A stretch of DNA of 64,000 bases, from assembly GCA_027924585.1 (NCBI GenBank), contig BSBM01000636.1, positions 3,984,001-4,048,000 of the forward strand, in the 5' to 3' direction. The notes under the pieces are model-generated. The model worked only from the letters and a program-made list of their open reading frames with translations. It was not told where the DNA came from and ran no database searches. A program made the translations under genes and the position numbers. This DNA comes from Larix kaempferi (taxonomy: Eukaryota; Streptophyta; Pinopsida; Pinales; Pinaceae). Below, piece after piece: positions 23,840 through 35,520 of the stretch (the first letter of the stretch is position 1; each line of letters starts with the position of its first letter).

Positions 23840-25035
23840 CATACTCACAGCTTAACTTAAAGTATAACATCCATTCAGTGGCATTAATCATGTTAGCATA
23901 TTCCTTTGTTATTTGTAATTACTTGCACAATAGTTTAAATGACAAACTCACCCATTGGACATGGTCAAACTGCTAGCAAAGGATGAAGGCTAGGAACAAG
24001 GTTGGGCAAAGGGGTGACTTGTCTAAACTCAACTGAATGAGCACAACTAATTGCAGCTTCCATCCATGGCATGTTTACATATATAAGGTCAGCAATTGTT
24101 TAGATATAACTTTTAAGAACCATTGCTTTTTGGACCTTTCTTATACTCTTCGAGGAGTATTTTTAGCAGTTCATTGCTCTTGCCCTTTTTAGTTTCCATG
24201 GGCGAATTTACATAAGTTTCCATAAGTAGTACATGAGCTTTCAGTTTTAGCCAACAACATCTCAAGTGACTAAGGGGAGTTCGGACCAGTGCCAAACATC
24301 GGGACAACTGACCATAATGATTTAGGCCTACAATCCAACTTACCAAAGGCAAGTTCTGTCACCAACTCAAAGCTGAGACACTAAACATACAGGGATGCGG
24401 TCCAAACACAGAGGTAGAAAAAGGGGAAGTCCTCAGTACCATAAAGTCAAGTAAGACAAGTCAAGGTTTAAAGTCAAATAAGGAAAGTCATGTATGGATG
24501 GAGTCAAGTGAAGGTGGAGCCTAGCTAGCAGACAACTGGTGTCAAGAAAGACCATATCTATGTAAGGTGGTAAACCAGTGAGTTTTGTCAAACAACCTAA
24601 ATGTGCAAGTAAAAGTTCATTTTATAGTTCATTTTATATAGTTTTCCACATCATGAGTTATATACCAAGCCAATGCTATGAACAAGGCTAAAGCAACAAG
24701 ATAATAATCAACAGTCAATGATAAAACATCCACAGGTCATACAATATCATCACAAGAATAATCATCATATAGCATCTGAAACATTGCTGCAATACAACTC
24801 TAGGCACTGAACTGAAACTGCATGGGATAAAGGGTCACATCGGTCATCAAATCTGAACTCTCAAGGTTCAGCCTTGACACAAGGTCTAACATAAGTCTGA
24901 ATAATACACTGCTCTGATCATGAGTGATCTCAAAATATACAATCATCATATCCAAGCTCTGAATAATGGAAGCTCTGGAATGTGCAGATATCTGCTAAGC
25001 AAGAATAGTATCCCTGCTACTATGGTGTGATAACA
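23840..25035 (-). mobile_element. Minus-strand long LTR fragment X (5' part)
   Basis: Reverse complement of about 8011-9430 of the A-type LTR: it starts at 25035 (tgtgataaca reversed) and reads leftward through the 'gagccgagacac' block to the 'gtgagtatg' point where Y inserted. GAACC at 25036-25040 adjoins it and aligns to 'aaacc' of copy A2 near 12271, so X entered copy A1. Its 3' portion is missing. The 79-aa frame 24113-24352 is an LTR frame also seen at 8693 and is not a gene. Confidence 0.7.
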
Positions 25036-25251
25036 GAACCATTGCTTTGGCTAATCTTCTGTCGATTGGCTATAGGGTCTCCCCCTTGATATTGTCTTGT
25101 CTAGATCTAAAGTGAAGAGTTCCTTGGTTGTCGTGACTCCCAGCTTGCATTGGGAACCATGGCACCTCTTGGGTTACCTCTTTAGTTGTCCATCTCCTCT
25201 ACCATCCCAAATGGGATACCATTAGGGACAACTACAAGTTGTGTGATAACA
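25036..25251 (+). mobile_element. Right segment of split LTR copy A1
   Basis: Aligns to 12271-12484: 'ggctatagggtctccccctt', 'gcattgggaacc', 'ggcacctcttggg', and the end CAACTACAAGTTGTGTGATAACA at 25251. It is followed by GAACC (25252-25256), the same five bases that precede the A1 start at 1544. This closes the A1 solo LTR across about 19.6 kb of inserted DNA. Confidence 0.8.
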
Positions 25252-25483
25252 GAACCATCACATGATAGTGATTGCTTGGAATTCAGATCAGATCCAAGAC
25301 TTGAAAAATGGTTTCTTGAGATCTCCTTTGAACCATTAGAGGTGAGATCAAAACCATGAAATGCATGAGAAATTAACCCAAGCGAATGGCAATGCCCTAC
25401 AGTAGTACGAAAGAGGTGATCTTACAGTAGTACGAAAGAGGTGAGTGATCAAGGAGAGCGAATGCATTACCTCATATTGTTGA
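25252..25483. other. Flank between LTR A1 and the Copia relic, with a short tandem repeat
   Basis: Begins with the GAACC duplication. 'tacagtagtacgaaagaggtga' is repeated twice at about 25400-25445. This may be the continuation of the leader interrupted at 1543, followed by a deletion joint into the Copia body. No coding domain is visible. Confidence 0.45.
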
Positions 25484-26041
25484 TTAAACCTCCGAAACAT
25501 TCAATAGATCATCATTATGCAAACCAACAGACTCTTGTGCAAGAGAGGATTTAAGAACCTCTGCAGTTTCTAGAGTCTGAGTTGGCAAAGAATTCGAAAT
25601 AGAAGATATTGAGAGCATGAGTGTAGAATCTGCAAGTTCTTCTTCTTTGTGGACAACTTCATTATGAGATATGTTTGATACTGAGTCATGATCAGAGAGA
25701 CCATCAAGGAGGGCGAATGCATCACTGGGCTTGCTCTCCAAATAGTTTGCACCAATCCCTTCATTCTGTTTTCCAAATCTTTCATCCATATGGGCCCATA
25801 GCTCTTTTAGAGATTCAACAGAATCATAGAAGTGGGATTGCATACAATGAGACATAGCAGTCAACATTGCTCCATAGGCTCTGTCACCTTCATTTAACCA
25901 ATCATTCTCCTCTTCAGAGGATTCGAAATCTCTTTCAAAACAATAATAAAAAAGACCATGTCTCTTCAAATATGCTATCATCTTTGGTTTCCACTCATCA
26001 TAGTTGAATGGAGAGAGAGGAGGAATTCCTTCTAGATTCAT
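25484..26041 (-). CDS. Truncated Copia-type Gag
   Basis: A 185-codon frame from ATG at 26041 (MNLEGIPPLSPFNYDEWK). The N-terminal pattern (PP.SPFNYDEWKPKMIAYL..HGL) is the plant Ty1/copia gag/UBN2-type capsid opening: a substrate line with a Trp, then short helices. It lies directly downstream of a Met-type primer site and an LTR on the same strand. It lacks the rest of the capsid helices, the CCHC knuckle and all of pol. The C-terminal part (Ser- and Leu-rich, to the stop at 25484) has no recognisable domain. It is a remnant of a Copia element cut off on its 3' side; the in-frame upstream extension to 26089 is probably leader. Confidence 0.6.
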   Translation of the reverse strand: MNLEGIPPLSPFNYDEWKPKMIAYLKRHGLFYYCFERDFESSEEENDWLNEGDRAYGAMLTAMSHCMQSHFYDSVESLKELWAHMDERFGKQNEGIGANYLESKPSDAFALLDGLSDHDSVSNISHNEVVHKEEELADSTLMLSISSISNSLPTQTLETAEVLKSSLAQESVGLHNDDLLNVSEV

Positions 26042-26173
26042 GGAAGCTGTTGCAGAAGACCTGCAAAAAACAATAGAGAATATCTGCAACTGCTACTACT
26101 GCAACTGCTGCACTTGAACTCTTGATAATAACCTGCAAAAAAACTCTCAGGAATGGAGATAGACTATACTCTC

Positions 26174-26190
26174 AACATGCTCTGATACCA
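26174..26190 (-). other. Copia primer-binding site (initiator tRNA-Met)
   Basis: Read on the minus strand: TGGTATCAGAGCATG directly after the LTR end. TGGTATCAGAGC is the classic Ty1/copia complement to the 3' end of initiator tRNA-Met. Confidence 0.85.
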
Positions 26191-27034
26191 TGTGAAAATA
26201 CTCATAGAAGATCTAAGAGCTGATGTATACCTCACAATAAAGATTAAGCTTAAGAAGGAAAATAGAAGAAGAGTGGTCAATGCAATGTAAAGGAGCAACA
26301 GAATTATGATACAGTAGAACTCGGATAGAAGCAGAATAACATCACACACTAATTCATTAATCATAATATGAACAATAAATAATACAATGGTGGAGAGGAT
26401 TCGAATGCCAAGGTGGCAATTTGAATTAACCCGCATGGGCATGGCTTATCTGCACTAGGAGTCATCATCATCAACAGTGGAGTGTCAACAATACACCACT
26501 AGGAGTCCTAATCATCATCAGTGGAGTGTCATCAATACACAAGTGACTGTCAACCAGGTGGCAAACTGAGTCTAACTAAATGTAGTAGGTGTAACACATG
26601 CATGGTGCACTAATGTAGTGAAGGAGGCTCAAAGGAGGGCACAAGAGGAGCTGAATGAAGTCAGAATTGGCAATCTAGGCTCACTGGAGGTCCATCGGAG
26701 TGTCTCAGTCAGTAAACTAGTCAATCTGTCCTCAAATCAAGGAACAGATCCACAAATCACTCAACTAACTGAAGTGTAACTGGTGGTAGGTGAGGGAGGG
26801 CGCCTTTCTCATGTGGTAGGTGAAAGGAGGGAGCATTACTGACTAGGAGGGCTGGAACTTAGTAGAAATAGGCTCCCGGGGCTAGTAAACTAAGCTCTAT
26901 GTGCTGGGAGACACCAACCTGATGACTGGGATGCATGCAATTGCATAACTGCATGCAAAAATGCATGCATGACTGAAATGCAAAATAATGAAAATGCTGG
27001 TAGGACTAGGATGGAGTATAGGAATATCCTAACA
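26191..27034 (-). mobile_element. Copia 5' LTR, 844 bp
   Basis: On the minus strand it starts TGTTAGGATATTCC at 27034 and ends GTATTTTCACA at 26191, next to the tRNA-Met primer site. It contains 'gcatgca' repeats near 26930-26970 and AT-rich U5 near 26340. The other LTR is absent. The right flank 'gtatg' is a possible target duplication but its partner was not found. The 92-aa frame at 26164-26442 is not a gene. Confidence 0.78.
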
Positions 27035-29705
27035 GTATGCCCTCCCTCTTGCAAAGACAAGCTACAGTGAGACTCGATTCACAAGATGAAAAGTAAATGA
27101 TGCAAGATAAATCAAAGAGCATAAACAGTGATAAAAAATACAATGCAAACTACTCCCTGATTTTTGAACTCATCCAATGGATAGATCCAAAGAAACCCCA
27201 CGAAATCTCTCCAAGTGAAGTCACCCTCCTGCAAATCACACACTATCTATAGCATATATAGCATGGAAACATCATCATATAGTTGGAACATATTAGGCTA
27301 TTAGATCTACAATCAAGCACGAGAATAATCTTCAACAAAGACATAAGATTTCCCCAAAATTTTATTTTATTGCCAAAAATACAAATCCAAAACTCCCTTT
27401 ACAATGAGGGGGTACTCTCTCTTAAATAGATCCGAGACAGACCAAAACCCTAACCACTTTTTGAATGAGTGGTTGATATTAAAAGATGCAATGAAGATCA
27501 TTAACAGTGGAGATCTTTTTATTTTTACATTACATGGATCAATGATTAAGTCAAAGAGGGGTGTGCACTTTTGCCCAATGACGCCCTAGAAGGGGCCAAT
27601 ACAACATAACATCATGATATCACATGGGCTAACACCACAAGGTGGTCACTAGGGGCATAAATCACCCTAGGACTCAACCTTTTACAAACATATGACATGA
27701 TGACATGATATACATAAATGATCAACTATCAAGTGCACCCAAAGGGAGAAGACGTCCTCTCTAGGACAAAGATATCATCATGTGGAGACCATCTCGGATG
27801 AATCAAATCCATGTGACATGCATATAGAGCCATAACTCATCTTCATCAACCATTCTCATGACATTTCCTTACCAAAATTAGCCAAATCGATTTTCCTAGT
27901 GAAGCCATGGTCATTTTTTTTGAATAAAAAACTGTCGATTCATCATGCTAAAGAATAAAATCATCATTAGGTCCACTTACTTTTCCCAAAATCATCGTCT
28001 GAGTGCACCAAGTGAATCAAAGACATGAAATGCACTAATAGTGACTACACATACTCCATATGTCCATCAAAATATGCATCTGAAGCCCCACACCACATCC
28101 AATATATAAAAATGGCCATATAAATAATAATAATCACTGTAACTGCTGCAGAATGGCCTCAAATTGAAAACTGTGCATGGAAATAGTGTATTGGATACAC
28201 TGGAGGATAAATAAGCAATCTCGAACACTCCAGTCAGTGCATCAGGAAACATGTTGACCAAGTCAAAGTACCCAAACTGAAGTTAGAGCAATAATATGGA
28301 CAATCCTGTATGCATGTTAGATGAATAGTGCTCACAAGTTTATGTTACTAACCACACTAAACATAAAATACATAACAGTGGCCACATAATCAATAAAATA
28401 TACCTGTGTGAGAGAAACTATCAAGTCTTTCATGAATCTCCCTACATATTCTTGCTCACAGACTTAGACAAACTACTAGGTTGGGTGAAGTGGAGAAGCA
28501 AGGCTAGGATAATAGGGAAGGACTTGATAACTCCAACACTGTGATCTTTTGGACAAAAGGGAAAAAGAAAAACCACCTAGACATATGCCAGATAGAAGAC
28601 ACTAGGGAATGGCGGTGCCTCACAAATGGGTAGAGTGCTTGGCATGCTTCCAGTAGACTCTAGACAAGCAATCTATTGCATTTAATATATTGCCATCTTT
28701 TACACATTTGACATTTGACATTTGATCATCTTTCACTAGCTAGCCTCCGAGAGCAGGTGCCTTGAATAGCCTTGCAGGCCTCAAATAATGACTCGATCTT
28801 ACCACCATTTCCCGCCACCATCCATAGGTGCGATGGAGTTACCACCCTGTCTATCCTATTGGGGAAAAAGGCCTTACATCATACAAGGGATGAGTGTTCG
28901 TCCCTTGGCCACTAACTAGCTAAGGAAGACTTTTTTATTTGCTTTAGTGTTTAGCAACACTGTTTGTAGCTGACATTTTGCATCCATTTAGATATAGCAT
29001 TTATGTGTTCCAATGCTTTTGTAGGAATACTTGCTTTTGAGGACTAAAAGAAAACATCCCAATGGCATATGCCACACACTCCAGATCCGAGACACAAGGT
29101 AAACATGGAGTATATCCAACAAAGAGGTCTAAGTGGGGGGAGTCCTCAATCTCACTAGTCAAAGTACAAGTCGAGATCAAACCAGATAATGGAAGAGATA
29201 GATGAGTGAAGAAAGGTGAAAAGGTGATGCCATCAAAGCAAGGTAGGGGATACCAGCAAGCATATGTAATGACCTTACACTTGGGACTCTCTAACAACTC
29301 ATAACACAGGTTTCAAACCATGAAGCCCAGAATGCCACTATCAGTAGAACATGCATAGTCACAGTAACTAAAATAAACCAGAGAGCAACTAAAACATCCA
29401 AATGCAATATATATATATATACCTCTCCTCTTCCATATACCTGTCTCTAGAACATCTACAACTGACCATGGGAAAATGACATCACTGGCTAACTGCTCTG
29501 CACTGAATGAGCCATGACTACACCAGAATCATCTCAATGGGGTCATGTAGGATTGGTCATGTCAACGGAGCAAACTGCTACTATTGGCTCTGAAATATAC
29601 ATCACTACTGAAAAGTAGGCTCATCTCAACCACAGGACTAGCTCGATGGACTGGAAAATTTGGGTCTGCATCATGGTAGCTCCGGCTACAATGTATGTGA
29701 TAACA
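27035..29705 (-). mobile_element. Minus-strand long LTR, 3'-truncated
   Basis: Its start is at 29705 (TGTTATCACATACATTGTAGCC on the minus strand). It runs leftward and is homologous to the solo LTR 32096-35460: the block at 27090-27250 ('actactccctgattttt', 'gaagtcaccctcctgc') matches 32330-32480, and the TATTTAAG promoter block is at about 27420. The last 200 bp or so of the 3' end is missing where the Copia LTR begins. No internal domain follows. A (TA)n run of about 14 bp is at 29408. Frames 28067-28261 and 29001-29297 are LTR frames. Confidence 0.7.
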
Positions 29706-31611
29706 CGTACCTAGATAGTGAAATCACAAAATATTGATGTGGGAAAAAGATCCCTCCTTTGCCTTCAATACTTGTTCAATGAGAGGACACTCTACATGGC
29801 CTTTTTAGATAGGATGTGTTACCTCAAAAACTAGCACCCCTCCACAATAAATGGTATATGGACCCAGCTGAGATGTGTGGACCGAGCGAACCAGTGGACC
29901 TAGTTTTATGATTGGCATCTTTTTAAGGAGGTACACCCAATGTCACCTCAATGTAACTCCCTTCCTCTTTAGGCCTTGCTCCTTGGGCCAAGGGAGGATC
30001 CTCGAACAAGGTAAGAATAGACCTGGAAGATAGTTAATGAAAAATAGCCTATCCCTAAAAACCTTCTCACTTTAACTCCCTTCCTCTTTATGCCTTGCTC
30101 CTTGGGCCAAGGGAGTATCCTCGAACAAGGTAAGAATAGACCTAAAAGATAATTAATGAAAAATAGCCCATCCCTACAAAACCTTCTCACTTTTAGTAGG
30201 CCAGTGCCTATTGGAGTCAATGAAAGATATGCAATAATTGCTTCTTGACTTGGAAGGCTAGGAGCAATAATAAGTATGTAATAAGATCAAGTAATTTTCT
30301 ACAATAAAAAACAGCAAGATAGAATACAAGAAATATCCCAAACTAACTGTGGAAATCCCTCAAATTTTACCTCCTGGGATCTAGCTACAAGGGATGCATC
30401 AATCCCCCATAGTGCACCCTTCTTTTGGTTCATGAAAAATTGATTTTGGAGCTAAATTATACTTCATATCTACAATTTTCTGCAGTCAAGATGAACCAGA
30501 AATTAACCTCGCCTCAAATCTCCCCAGGGTCACCCCAGGTGACCTAGGGAATTAGGGGAAACCTCTCCAAACCCCTAGGGCTTAGTTTCTCTATCAGAAT
30601 GGACCTGTAATAACAATACACCAAATATTCAATAAAACCTAGAAGGCTGACATCACCCTACCTGGTGCTAACGTCACCTCTTTTTAGGGCCCTTTTGACC
30701 TAAAAAATCACTTTTTTGTAAGCTTTTTCAACCTTTTTGGATTTTTTCGATGATTTGTCAAATTTAGAAATTTATTGCAGCAACTAATAACTTCAAAAAA
30801 TAACAATTAAAAATAACTAGGTCACAAAATAAATATTTTTGGATTTTTGCAAAAATGTAATTTTCGGGTTTTTCAGAATATTTGATTTTTTTGTATTTTT
30901 ACAATATATAATACAAGAATTTGATAAAAAGAGTATTTGAGTGAAGATGAGGGAATAAGACATAGGTCTGGTTCCTTCAAGGCCACCAAGAAATCATGAT
31001 TAACATTCCTATAAAGAATTGACAATCCAATTTTGAATGAATTAGGGAAAAACCAAGAAACCCTAGGTTGTGTTGTTTTGACATGATTAGGGAAAAGAGG
31101 GGTGCCAAAGGCCCTGTTGCCGCCGAATTGCGCACTTGGTTAACGCAACAGAAATCTCACCACTGCTGGCTATGCCCTTGGGGGAAAGTCTTGAGTCAGG
31201 GCTATCACCTGATCCTGATTGATTTTATTAATGTGAGTTTTTAATTAGATGTTTGATAATTAATAAGTTGTTGCACTCTTTTCTGATTTCCCTAGGACCA
31301 GGCCAATGCCTGCAAAGGGAAAGAGAATACTTTGAGAAACACCAAAATGTTCATTTAAATTTTGGGTGCTTCAAAATCAAACGCTAAAACAAAAAATAAC
31401 TTAGAAAAGAAAAAGATATGCTCACCGAATCTATGTGTCACTTTCTGATCAACCACCACTAATCAACAATGCCTTTATGTGATGGTGAGAGCATACTTCG
31501 TGGCAACGAGATTGGTTTTATTTAACTACTTGCAAAAATGAAAAGAAAAAATTATTAAACAACAAAATTTAAAGTATACAATCTTGCATGAAAAAAAGTG
31601 ATTGTGTGCTT
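29706..31611. other. Unassigned repeat-like sequence
   Basis: No coding domain found. It holds a two-copy tandem repeat at 29955-30192 and worn LTR-like blocks ('accctaggttgtg', 'ctgttgccgccgaattgcgc' near 31110). It is probably decayed retroelement DNA. Confidence 0.4.
29955..30192. repeat. Tandem duplication, two units of about 119 bp
   Basis: 'aactcccttcctctt' starts at 29955 and again at 30074. The two units share 'gccttgctccttgggccaag' and 'aacaaggtaagaatagacct' with a few substitutions. A local duplication; the 83-aa minus frame across it simply repeats and is not a gene. Confidence 0.85.
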
Positions 31612-31616
31612 GTGAT

Positions 31617-32095
31617 TGTTAGAAAAAATTATTCAACAAAATTTGAGACTGTGAATCCCCCCAAGGGGGATGGGGTGTGGGCGTTGTGTATCCCACTTGC
31701 TCTTTTTTAATAATTATTAGAAAATTTGCTCAAAAAGAAATGCCACTTAGTCCTTTTAGAATTGGATGTATAAATAGAGAGTTCCAGGGAGTGTTAAAGA
31801 AATGTAATTGCGGAATATATTCTAAATGTATTTGTTTACTATATTATTATTATTCCTCCTTCGGGAGATGTCATTGATGTAATAGAGAGTTAGGGTAAAA
31901 ATTCACCCAACTGAACAGTATAAATAGAGAGTTCGAGTTTGTCATTTGAACCACTCATTCACTCACTCAAGCTCGCATAGGAGAGAGAGAAGTTCGTTGG
32001 TGAAGGAGAGGAGTTGTTTTGTCTTGGGGCTTTTATACTGTCATGGTGAATTCTATATTGAGGAAGTTTGCCGAATTTTTCTCCCTTTTGGTTTC
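31617..32095. mobile_element. Short Copia-like solo LTR, left segment
   Basis: Begins TGTTAGAAAAAATTATTC at 31617 and continues after the nested insertion at 35466-35515, ending TCTTTCTTTCA. A 5-bp duplication GTGAT flanks it (31612-31616 and 35516-35520), giving a solo LTR of about 529 bp. TATAAATAGAGAG boxes occur at about 31769 and 31919. Size and TATA layout fit a plant Copia LTR; the family is not identified. Which strand is sense is inferred as plus from the TATA boxes. Confidence 0.75.
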
Positions 32096-35000
32096 TGTTA
32101 TCACACAACTCGTAGTTGCCCCAAAAGGTGATCCTATACAGGATGGCAGAGAGAACGGGCAACCAAAGAGGTGACACAAGAGGGCCTCGATCCCCAAGAT
32201 GGATTGGTTGTCACATCAATCAAGGCACTCTTCACTTTATACTATCCAAGCCACAGATCTATTTTCCTCCAACAGCTAGTGCGCCCCTCTTCCTGTAGAT
32301 GACAATCTCAATGAGAATTTATTTACAGAAAAAGAAAGTAAATGGCGCAAGAAGAAGCAGATAGCATAAATATTGATCAAAGATACAATAAAAACTACTC
32401 CTTGATTATTTTACTCATCCAATGAAGAGATCCAGAGAAGCCCCACAGAATCCTCCAGTGAAGTCGCCCTCCTGCAGAGCACGCATCAAGCAAAAACGTC
32501 TAGCATGGAAATATCATCAAACAACAAAGATGTGACAGGATATCAGAGCTACAATCAAGCACGAGAGCAATCTTTAACAAAGGCACAAGATTTTTCCCAA
32601 AATAATTCTTTATTGCCAAAGATCCAGAGCCAAAAGTCCCTTTACAATGAAGGGGGTCTCTCCTTTAAATAGGAATGATAGAGACCAAAACCCTAACCAC
32701 CTTTTTAATGAGTGGTTGAGATCAAAAGATACATAAGTGATAATAAATGGTTACGATGAGCTCAAATACAATACACACGAATCAACTCAAAAATAGAGGA
32801 GGCGCACTAGCTAAGCCGCCCTAGGGGGGACGCACCACATAAAAGTGAATAGACATCATAACATAAGCTCAGGGTGGGGATAGGAGGTGTAATTATCCTT
32901 CTCTAGCATGTCCCCATGGCACAATAACATAGAATAACTCAACAATAACAACATAATGTGACACATGGCCAAATCGTGCCCCCTCAATAACATAATAAAA
33001 ATACAAAATAACAACCCGGAGTGTGTGTGCACCCCACTGAATGTTGTAAGTTGTGCCGAAAGGTGTGGGATTCATCACAAAAATACTCTGAATAAACCTC
33101 ATGCCATTTCTTTGCCTCATTTTCCCAAATCGATTTCCCCAGTAACCATTTTAACCACTTTTTATCCTTAAAAAATCAACTGTGAAAGAATAAAATGCAT
33201 GTACCTCACTTTCTGGTGCACCGGGCACAAAACTGACTGCACCAAAATGTCTATGATCATGGTAATATGGTACTAACAAGTGGTTGGACCCCATACTCCC
33301 TCTGTAGCACCCTAGGTGAACCAAATAAAAATCCAATTGTGTTGTCAGGCCATTTTATAATGGCAAATCTGTAGTAAAGTGACAATCTGAGTGAAATCTT
33401 GTCTGGAAGTTCTTGTAACTGAAATTTGAGTGTACAAATGGACTCAGAAGGTCCAAATGTACTAGAGATGAGTACCCATACACCCTATGGCTACCCGTAT
33501 AATCATCTGTAGTCTCAACCATGCCGAGACAAATAAAAATAATGGTTTGTAAATAATAATAATCATAAAAAAAATCATCAAACCATCATGTGAAACCTGC
33601 GTCAACTGCATGGAACCATCAAATGGGCATCATAGGACCATAAATCATCATCCTCAAACATCATTGGTCCAACTCATCTCAGATCCTATGGTTGACTTGG
33701 TCAAACTGGGTTTGACCAGGTCAAGACTGATCAAAATATGACTCGGGCTTAAAATGCCTAAAGTTGCAAGTGCAAATGGATAAGGTATGCTCTTTTAATC
33801 ATTCTAATAGCAAGACTTAAAGTATAAAGTAGAATTTCACTGGTGGTTAAGCAATAACAACATCAAATATAAATTAAAATAATCAATTACTCAAAACAAA
33901 ACCTCAAGAATATACTCATTTCATGGCCGTGATCATTTTGCTAGAATTGGATGAGAGTGAAAAATGCAAGGCTAGGATAAGGGGATGAATTTACTGAATC
34001 AAGACTGTGATACTTTGGATAAGGGGAAAAGGAATACACACTTAAGCATATGCTGGATAATATACACACAGGGAATGGCAGTGTCTCACAAATGGAATGA
34101 GTTGTTTTGAGAGGTGCTTATTCAACCTTGGCAAATGTCTACAGCTCACATCCAAGATGAAACAGCTCCGTGAGTATCTTTACTAGAACCATCGCAACTA
34201 GATGCACAGCTAACCGTAACTTGAGGTTCTAGGGGACACTTAGAATTAGTTGTCCCTTACTCCATCTCACACCCAACCCGTAGGATCCGTGAGGAATTTA
34301 ATCATTACATAATATCATGGCCATCAGTCTTTAGATTTATCATATATTTAAACCATTGCTTTTTTAGGCCTTATGACCCTTTGGATTTCTTGTGTGCTTA
34401 TAAGCACAACTAATTGCAACTTTTATCCAGGGTATTTTCCATTTCATTTCATTCAATTTCATAGCCCTCTTTCATTTTGCTAAGAAGCACAGTTTTAATT
34501 TATTTCCATGGGCTTGCACAAGAGATATAACAATAGTTCATTCATGCATGTAATGATGGTAGTACAATTTGCTTCAAGTTTAGCCAACACAACTCAGGCA
34601 ACTAGGGGGATTATCCACAATCAGGACCAAACATCGGGGCAACCGACTAGAGAGGTCAAGGCATCAAATCCAACTCACCTAAGCTCAGGAACCAACACCA
34701 GCGAGTTCTCCTGGCCCAGAAGGATCAAGGCTTCGGTAAGTTCTTTTTCCAACTCAGAGCCGAGACACAAAACAACAGTGATGCTATCCAATAGAGGCAA
34801 AAGTGGGGAGGTCCTCCATATCACAGGATGAGGTGTAATTCAAGGTAAAACCAAGGATGGAAGAGAATGGATGGATGGGGAAAGTTGAGAGGTGGTGCCA
34901 AAACTAGCAAGCCATAAATGGTGGGAATGATCACATCCATTCTACTAAAGAGGGTGAAACCAATGAGTATAAACAAGAACTTCATATTCTGAATAATTAG

Positions 35001-35460
35001 ACCATTTAGATAATCATTGAAACAACCATGTCCATATAACATATATATATACCGCCAGATCATGACCACTAGATACCAAGTCAAGCTCCTAAAATGAGCA
35101 AAAGAGAAAAGCAATCATAACCAATGCACATCCATATACCTACTGGGTCATATACCTGTACATACCATCTGGACCATTCACTGTCATTGGAACACTGCTA
35201 CTATACACATCTGGGCATTATCATATTGCTCTGTATGGAAGAAAATGGCTACATCGGTCATCAAATCTGAGGTCATGAGGCTCAGTCATGGCATAAGGCT
35301 GTACTGTCTGCTATGGGACTGTATGAAAATATGAGTGATCCTGGAATAGATGCTCATCAACTGCCGATTTCAAGCATCTCAATGTGAAGGACTGGCTGAG
35401 AAAAATACTGGAATCTGATCTGAAGATATGGTAGCCCCGGCTACTATAAATGTGATAACA
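32096..35460 (-). mobile_element. Intact minus-strand solo long LTR, 3,365 bp
   Basis: On the plus strand it reads TGTTATCACACAACTCGTAG at 32096 and ends TAAATGTGATAACA at 35460, so in its own sense it is TGTTATCACATTTATAGTAGC to GTTGTGTGATAACA. GTTTC flanks both sides (32091-32095 and 35461-35465). It has a TATTTAAA promoter block at 32664-32671 (minus), matching 7808. No internal region remains. It is a shorter member of the same long-LTR group, inserted into the Copia-like solo LTR. Frames 32893-33120, 34508-34831 and others in it have no domains. Confidence 0.92.
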
Positions 35461-35465
35461 GTTTC

Positions 35466-35515
35466 CCCGAGAGAAATTTTGTGTTCTTTGTGTTGTTGTG
35501 CTTGTCTTTCTTTCA
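35466..35515. mobile_element. Short Copia-like solo LTR, right segment
   Basis: The last 50 bp of the LTR that begins at 31617, ending in TTTCA, followed by GTGAT at 35516-35520. Splicing out the nested LTR and one GTTTC restores a continuous 'ctcccttttggtttccccgag'. Confidence 0.75.
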
Positions 35516-35520
35516 GTGAT

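Noticed and set aside
34508-34831. 107-aa plus-strand ORF as a gene
   Set aside because: It lies wholly inside a minus-strand solo LTR and has no domain.
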